A stretch of 38,673 nucleotides of DNA from NCBI GenBank assembly GCA_905479095.1, contig CAJQLD010000069.1:1-38673 (forward strand), written 5' to 3'. The DNA is from an uncultured Flavobacteriaceae bacterium. Lineage in GTDB: Bacteria > Bacteroidota > Bacteroidia > Flavobacteriales > Flavobacteriaceae. This document shows positions 34,349 to 38,673 of this stretch, one piece after another. The notes under the pieces were generated by a model. That model was not told the DNA's origin. It made no database searches and saw only the letters and a list, made by a program, of their open reading frames with translations. A program made the translations under genes and the position numbers. Numbering within the stretch: position 1 is the stretch's first letter; each line of letters begins with the position of its first letter.

Positions 34349-34370
34349 CCAAAAATTAACCAAAAATTAA
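34349..34370 (+). repeat. Tandem duplication of an 11-bp unit
   Basis: CCAAAAATTAA occurs twice in a row, just downstream of the minus-strand T9SS gene stop. It is probably a replication slippage product. Confidence 0.7.
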
Positions 34371-34377
34371 AATGTCT

Positions 34378-35364
34378 TTACTTAATCATAATTTTTTTGG
34401 TGGTAGAAGCTCCATTAATTTCGATGTTCAAGAAGTAAAATCCTCGATCCATAAAAGAGACATCCAATACGTCTGACCCTAATTGTGTGGATAAAACAGC
34501 CCGTGCATTCACATCAAATACATTGATAGTTTTTAAACCCACAATACGTGATTGTATATTTATAACACCATTTTCGACTGGATTAGGGAACACTGAAAAT
34601 TCAGGTTTATAAAATTGATCTGAAGACAAGGTAAAACTTGAAATTTTCCATGCTAATGGCACTCCATTATCTCCTTTCCAATTGGCAACATTTCCAACCA
34701 AAGCTAATATTTCCGCTTTCGTTTTTCCTGCTAATGGGTTTGTGACGGCATCAAAATAGATATTGTCATATTCATCGCCTGAACCTGTGCCCGAACCAGC
34801 AGCTACAGCGGTTGATCCATTGGTTAGACCCGTAGGAATCGCTGTACTATTTGTGCTCGTTGCATCGTGCCAAGCAGAACTGTGGCTAGTGATCGCAAAA
34901 ATAAAATTTGGCGCTGGAAAAGGATTGGTTCCTGACCCATCCCAATCTGCTGGTGGTGTGCCCTGAAAGGCAATAATTTGATCGCCAGCCCCTGAGAGTG
35001 AAAAACTACCTCCATAATTAGAAATACTAACGGATCCATCTGTTGGAAGATTAATTTGACCATTGGTATTGGCATCTTCTTCAATCGAAATGACGGTACC
35101 TCTAGTAATTGCTGTTGGTGCCGTGTATTGGACCACACCTTCAGTCAAGTCATCACTTCGCCATGAACTAGTCGCTGCGTTCCAACCTGTTTCTGTAAAA
35201 TAAATAACCGTACCTGCACTAAGGTCTACTAATGGAATGAATTCAAATCGATCATTTCCATCCGCTATTAAGGACGTCACAATCAAATCTCCAGATGAAA
35301 GAGTAGTTTGTCCAAAAGTAACGAGGGTCGTAATTAAAAAAATAAAAAAGTAATGTGTTTTCAT
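34378..35364 (-). CDS. T9SS C-terminal sorting domain protein of unknown function
   Basis: A 328-aa secreted protein: signal peptide (about 1-18, ending TFGQ), a glycine/serine/threonine-rich beta domain (about 20-240) opening SGDLIVTSLIADGNDRFEF and containing GTVIYFTETGW and SLSGAGDQIIAFQG, then a T9SS type A sorting domain (about 255-328; FSVFPNPVENGVINIQ). The beta domain resembles a repeat found in large secreted proteins of marine bacteria, with no known activity that I can name. Export through the type IX system to the cell surface or medium is expected. It appears monocistronic and ends near the strong terminator shared with tRNA-Phe. Confidence 0.85.
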   Translation of the reverse strand: MKTHYFFIFLITTLVTFGQTTLSSGDLIVTSLIADGNDRFEFIPLVDLSAGTVIYFTETGWNAATSSWRSDDLTEGVVQYTAPTAITRGTVISIEEDANTNGQINLPTDGSVSISNYGGSFSLSGAGDQIIAFQGTPPADWDGSGTNPFPAPNFIFAITSHSSAWHDATSTNSTAIPTGLTNGSTAVAAGSGTGSGDEYDNIYFDAVTNPLAGKTKAEILALVGNVANWKGDNGVPLAWKISSFTLSSDQFYKPEFSVFPNPVENGVINIQSRIVGLKTINVFDVNARAVLSTQLGSDVLDVSFMDRGFYFLNIEINGASTTKKIMIK

Positions 35365-35644
35365 AATATAAATTTAGGTGTTTAAATATACAAATATTTT
35401 TTTCATTTTTCCAAACTATAAACTCAAAAAAAGACTCTCTTGCCTACTCACCCAATTGTATCGTGTGGTTGTCAAGTCTGAAAGACGTAGCTAGAGTTTT
35501 ACACGTTTTTCAGATTTTTCTATCCGGTAATTATTTGCTAAATTCGTAGCTAAACCAACTGCCTATTGGCAGGCAGCCCAACTAATCAAACACTAATACA
35601 TTGCTACTCATTTAAAAAAAACCTAAATTCTAAAACAAATCACT
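35365..35644. other. 280-bp intergenic region between divergent genes
   Basis: An AT-rich gap between the divergent T9SS and DUF885 genes. The only structured element I see is CTGCC (35559-35563) pairing with GGCAG (35568-35572) around TATT, followed by a further GCAG. No exact TAnnTTTG element or credible short gene is visible. Confidence 0.5.
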
Positions 35645-37471
35645 ATGAAACCTTTCATTTTAAAACCGCTCCTTATTTTAAGTATTTCTTTATTGATTGT
35701 TTCTTGTAAAGAAAAAAGTGCAAACGTATATACGGAAGCAGAAATTGCTTCAGAATCAAAAAAAGTCAGTGACTTTTTTCAGAAAAGCTTTGATGAAGGC
35801 GTCGATATGTATCCAGAATTTCAAACCCGACTTGGCATCAAAAAAGATTACGGAAAGCTGAATGACAACTCGCCAACTTTAGAAGAAAAGAATTTAAAAA
35901 TAAACAAAGAAGAATTGGCATGGTTAACCGACTCTGTCAATGTAGCCGCACTCTCTAAAGAAGTGCTCTTGAGTTATAATCTCTTTAAACAAGATCTCGA
36001 AAACAGTATTGAGGATTATAAATACCGACTTCACGACTACCCTGTCAATCAAATGTTTGGCGCCCAGTCTGGAAAACCTGCGTTTATGATCAACATGCAC
36101 CGTATTGATGATGTGAAAGATGCAGAAGCTTATATTTCTAGACTAAATGGTTTTAAGACCTATTTCGATCAATTAGTAGAAAACCTAAAAGCCCGTGAAG
36201 CGATTGGCGTTGTGCCTCCAAAATTTGTGTTTGACAAAGTCGTCCAAGATTCAGAAAATATCTTGATTGGACAACCTTTTGATTCTTCTAAAAAGCAAAG
36301 TACTTTATTAAAAGATTTCTTGAAAAAAGTAAATGAATTAGAGATCGATGCCAAAACAAAAACACGTTTAGAAACACAAGCAAAACAAGCGCTCTTAACA
36401 TCTGTAAAACCCGCTTACAACGGCTTAATTTCTTTTATGAAAGCACAAAAGAAACGCGCAAATTCTGATCATGGTGCGTGGAAATTCCCTGATGGCGAAG
36501 CCTTTTTTAATACTGCTTTAAAAAGAACCACCACGACCGATTTAACTGCTGATGAAATCCATGAAATAGGATTAAGGGAAGTGGCTCGAATTCATGGAGA
36601 AATGGATGCGATTCGCAAAAACGTTGGTTTTGAAGGCAACTTACAAGCCTTTTTTCAGTTTATGAAAACGGATAAACAATTCTATTACAGTGAAGATAAA
36701 CAAGGAAAAGAGGCCTATTTAAAAGAAGCCGTGCATTTGATTGACAGCATGAAAACACGACTCGATGAACTCTTTATCACAAAGCCCAAAGCAGATATCA
36801 TTGTAAAAGCTGTAGAGTCTTTTAGAGAAAAATCGGCTGGAAAAGCCTTTTACAACCGTCCTGCTGCCGATGGCTCTCGACCCGGAATTTATTACGCCAA
36901 CTTATATGACATGGAATCCATGCCAACCTACCAAATGGAAGCCTTAGCATATCACGAAGGAATCCCAGGACATCACATGCAATTGGCCATTCAACAAGAG
37001 TTAGAAGACGTTCCAATGTTTAGAAAATTTAGTGGGTATACCGCCTATACCGAAGGTTGGGGATTATACTCAGAATTTATCCCAAAAGAAATGGGCTTTT
37101 ACGCCGATCCTTATTCGGATTTTGGACGTTTGGCAATGGAACTATGGAGAGCCTGTAGACTGGTAGTCGATACTGGGATACACACCAAAAAATGGACCCG
37201 AGAGACCGGTATTAAATATTATACCGACAACACTCCAAATGCGGAGTTAGACGCCATTAAAATGGTCGAAAGACACATTGTAATGCCAAGTCAAGCAACC
37301 GCCTATAAAATTGGAATGCTAAAGATTCTAGAACTGCGTTCAAAAGCAAAAGATGCGTTGGGAGACCAATTCGATCTTCGTGAGTTTCACGAAGTGGTCA
37401 TTTCTCATGGTGCCATTCCTTTAAACGTTTTGGAAAATTTTGTAAACGAATACATTGCGTCTAAAATTTAA
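35645..37471 (+). CDS. DUF885 family lipoprotein, probable zinc metallopeptidase
   Basis: A 608-aa protein with a lipoprotein signal (lipobox LIVSC, Cys21), so it acts in the periplasm or on the surface. It belongs to DUF885, whose members carry an HEGxPGHH motif: here H437-E438-G439-I440-P441-G442-H443-H444. A downstream TEGWGLYSE segment supplies another conserved glutamate, and ACRLVVDTGIH is also typical. The motif resembles zinc-binding HExxH variants, which suggests a metallopeptidase; the family is not well characterised biochemically. A phzF-like gene follows after 40 bp on the same strand and is probably cotranscribed. Confidence 0.9.
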   Translation: MKPFILKPLLILSISLLIVSCKEKSANVYTEAEIASESKKVSDFFQKSFDEGVDMYPEFQTRLGIKKDYGKLNDNSPTLEEKNLKINKEELAWLTDSVNVAALSKEVLLSYNLFKQDLENSIEDYKYRLHDYPVNQMFGAQSGKPAFMINMHRIDDVKDAEAYISRLNGFKTYFDQLVENLKAREAIGVVPPKFVFDKVVQDSENILIGQPFDSSKKQSTLLKDFLKKVNELEIDAKTKTRLETQAKQALLTSVKPAYNGLISFMKAQKKRANSDHGAWKFPDGEAFFNTALKRTTTTDLTADEIHEIGLREVARIHGEMDAIRKNVGFEGNLQAFFQFMKTDKQFYYSEDKQGKEAYLKEAVHLIDSMKTRLDELFITKPKADIIVKAVESFREKSAGKAFYNRPAADGSRPGIYYANLYDMESMPTYQMEALAYHEGIPGHHMQLAIQQELEDVPMFRKFSGYTAYTEGWGLYSEFIPKEMGFYADPYSDFGRLAMELWRACRLVVDTGIHTKKWTRETGIKYYTDNTPNAELDAIKMVERHIVMPSQATAYKIGMLKILELRSKAKDALGDQFDLREFHEVVISHGAIPLNVLENFVNEYIASKI

Positions 37472-37511
37472 TAAAAAACCACATTCAAACAAGGTTCTAA
37501 ACTGCTGAAAA

Positions 37512-38306
37512 ATGAAACAAACAATTTATCAAGTTGATTCGTTTACAAAAAAAGCCTTTAAGGGCAATCCTGCTGGGGTGATGATTCTCAAAGAAGATCT
37601 TGAAGACGCGTTGATGCAGAATATTGCCATGGAAATGAATTTGTCTGAAACGGCTTTTGTAAACATTTCGGAGACGCCTTTTAGTATTCGATTTTTTACG
37701 CCTACATCCGAAATTGAGTTGTGTGGACATGCAACTCTTGCCGCTGCCCACCTGTTGTATGATAACAAAACGATCGCAGAAAATGAACGTATTGAATTTA
37801 AATCCAAAGGCGGCCTTTTAAAAATTTCGAAAGAGATTAATGGAATTAAAATGGTATTTCCTATCTATAAAATCAAAAAAATAGAAACGCCCAAGAATTT
37901 TAAAGAACTCATTGGCTTTACGCCTATGGAGGTGTATAAATGTTCAAGTGATTGGACCATTGCCATTGCCAACAATGAAAAAGACATTAAAGACGCAAAA
38001 CCTGTTTTTAATAAAATGATTGAAAATGGACTTGGCCATTTGATGATCACCGCGCTTTCAGAAAGGGACTCCATCGATTTTGTAGTCCGTTGTTTTGTCA
38101 CCATCTATGGAATTGATGAAGATCCTGTGACCGGGTCTGCTCAATGTGGCTTGGTCCCTGTTTGGAATTTAAGAACTGGAAAAAGTGAGTTTATTGCCGA
38201 ACAAATTTCCGAAAGAACGGGACGATTACACGTGAAATTAGTGGATGATAAGGTTGAAATTATTGGAAACGCGGTGACCATTTTTGAGGCGCAAATAAAT
38301 CTGTAA
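37512..38306 (+). CDS. PhzF family isomerase
   Basis: A 264-aa protein of the PhzF/diaminopimelate epimerase-like fold. The conserved glutamate lies in NLSETAFV (E46), after the QVDSFTKKAFKGNPAGV N-terminal motif. RFFTPTSEIELCGHATLAAA and EDPVTGSAQCGLVPVW complete the family pattern. In phenazine producers PhzF isomerises a chorismate-derived diene, but most members in other genomes act on unknown substrates. No phenazine genes are nearby, so the gene symbol phzF would mislead. It follows the DUF885 gene by 40 bp. Confidence 0.9.
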   Translation: MKQTIYQVDSFTKKAFKGNPAGVMILKEDLEDALMQNIAMEMNLSETAFVNISETPFSIRFFTPTSEIELCGHATLAAAHLLYDNKTIAENERIEFKSKGGLLKISKEINGIKMVFPIYKIKKIETPKNFKELIGFTPMEVYKCSSDWTIAIANNEKDIKDAKPVFNKMIENGLGHLMITALSERDSIDFVVRCFVTIYGIDEDPVTGSAQCGLVPVWNLRTGKSEFIAEQISERTGRLHVKLVDDKVEIIGNAVTIFEAQINL

Positions 38307-38446
38307 GCAAGGCAAGCACTGATTTCGTGTTGATTTCAATGCTATTATTAGGAAACTCATTTTATTTTGTTACTTTTATCTCAGATGATGACCCCAAGTC
38401 AAAATCTTCACAACCAATTGATCTAATATTTAGATATTGTTTTACT

Positions 38447-38537
38447 GAATAACGTATCGGAACCATTCCGATAGGCTGCATTTTTAGCAATAGATAAACG
38501 ACATAAATACAACAGTGCGTTTATACAGTAGTTAGAC
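38447..38537 (+). other. Putative attC-like recombination site
   Basis: The right end GTTAGAC (38531-38537) fits the integron core site GTTRRRY. On the left, GAATAAC (38447-38453) fits RYYYAAC at 5 of 7 positions. TAAC+GTAT (38450-38457) can pair with ATAC (38523-38526) and GTTA (38531-38534), leaving a 4-base bulge, as in the asymmetric arms of attC. Inside are the hairpin TATCGGAA-CCA-TTCCGATA and the ATAAACG/CGTTTAT pair. The total length of ~91 bp is within attC range. No integrase is in the window. This is a structural resemblance only. Confidence 0.35.
38455..38473. repeat. Perfect 8-bp inverted repeat (hairpin)
   Basis: TATCGGAA, loop CCA, TTCCGATA. No immediate T tract follows, so it is a poor terminator candidate. 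It lies inside the putative attC-like element. Confidence 0.85.
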
Positions 38538-38546
38538 ACAAACATA

Positions 38547-38581
38547 ATGAACAACATGAACAACATGAACAACATGAACAA
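38547..38581 (+). repeat. 9-bp tandem repeat (ATGAACAAC, about 3.9 copies)
   Basis: Three exact copies (38547-38573) and a partial fourth ending ATGAACAA. Read in frame it opens a 24-codon peptide (Met-Asn-Asn repeated) that ends at 38621, overlapping the start of the next gene in another frame. Copy-number change by slippage would shift leader length by 9 bp without breaking that frame. Confidence 0.9.
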
Positions 38582-38595
38582 AATAAGAAACAAAT

Positions 38596-38673
38596 ATGAA
38601 ATTAGAAAAGATATTAGATAAACTTGGCTCATTAGAAAAGAACTCGTTTATAAAAATTATTGACAATATCATT
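38596..38673 (+). CDS. Start of an unrecognised gene, cut by window edge
   Basis: An ATG at 38596 opens a frame that stays open to the window end (26 codons). The N-terminus (MKLEKILDKLGSLEKNSF) is amphipathic and lysine-rich, with no signal peptide, so the product is probably cytoplasmic. I cannot assign a family from so few residues. The gene lies directly behind the attC-like element and the 9-bp tandem repeat. An overlapping leader frame from 38547 ends inside it at 38621. Confidence 0.6.
   Translation, partial: MKLEKILDKLGSLEKNSFIKIIDNII

Larger units (their letters stand above)
38307..38595. other. 289-bp intergenic region rich in inverted repeats
   Basis: The first ~110 bp hold nothing I recognise. 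Then come ATCTAA/TTAGAT (38421-38426 and 38430-38435), TATCGGAA/TTCCGATA (38455-38462 and 38466-38473) and ATAAACG/CGTTTAT (38494-38500 and 38518-38524), followed by a 9-bp tandem repeat before the last gene. Such density of inverted repeats occurs nowhere else in the window. Confidence 0.6.

Noticed and set aside
34174-34359. Open frame of 61 codons over the tRNA gene
   Set aside because: It runs straight through tRNA-Phe and its terminator; the tRNA explains the sequence.
37512-38306. Phenazine biosynthesis function for the PhzF-family gene
   Set aside because: No other phenazine genes are present and most family members act elsewhere.
1-38673. CRISPR array, transposase, prophage or restriction system
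   Set aside because: No regularly spaced repeats, transposase motifs, phage genes or methylase/nuclease genes were seen anywhere in the window.

Overview
The window reads as chromosome of a marine-type member of the Flavobacteriaceae (Bacteroidota). The evidence is low-GC DNA, two type IX secretion (T9SS) cargo proteins with the usual C-terminal PNPV sorting domain, many SPII lipoprotein signals, the Bacteroidota promoter motif TAnnTTTG upstream of several genes, and a mevalonate-pathway HMG-CoA reductase paired with a GYDIA-type GHMP kinase. Most genes are core or housekeeping. I see no transposase, CRISPR array, prophage or rRNA operon.

Layout, left to right. 1-2450 is the 3' part of a large secreted FN3/CUB adhesin-like protein, followed by a convergent GNAT acetyltransferase, a 55-aa glycine-rich membrane protein at 3363-3530, and a CDP-alcohol phosphatidyltransferase. 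4443-7379 (-) is a tight operon: ACC-deaminase/D-cysteine-desulfhydrase-like enzyme, LysM glucosaminidase lipoprotein, hemL. 7501-10245 (+) carries a small cysteine-rich DUF5522 protein translationally coupled to urocanate hydratase, then a DUF4136 lipoprotein. 10242-13466 (-) is the tail-specific protease Prc with an OppC-type permease. 13624-17902 (+) is surE, an unknown membrane protein, lpxB and comEC. 17903-23930 (-) is a dipeptide-use cluster: DPP-IV-type peptidase, two tandem POT transporters and a periplasmic thioredoxin. 24082-26276 (+) is HMG-CoA reductase coupled to the GHMP kinase, ending in a strong bidirectional terminator. 26329-34121 (-) is a seven-gene envelope operon: coaX, outer-membrane barrel, TPR protein, lptC, 63-aa membrane protein, CNNM/CorC protein, PpiD-like chaperone. 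tRNA-Phe follows at 34222-34294 with a clear promoter and terminator. 34378-38306 holds a second T9SS protein, a DUF885 metallopeptidase-like lipoprotein and a PhzF-family isomerase.

The right edge (38440-38673) differs in character. It has nested inverted repeats ending in GTTAGAC, which resemble an integron attC recombination site. A 9-bp tandem repeat and the first 26 codons of an unrecognised gene follow. This is the best candidate in the window for an accessory or mobile unit.

Themes: envelope biogenesis (LpxB, LptC, PpiD, glucosaminidase, Prc), extracellular protein and peptide use (T9SS, DPP-IV, POT, DUF885, OppC) and isoprenoid precursor synthesis. Three convergent gene pairs overlap or abut at their stop codons and so have no terminator between them.
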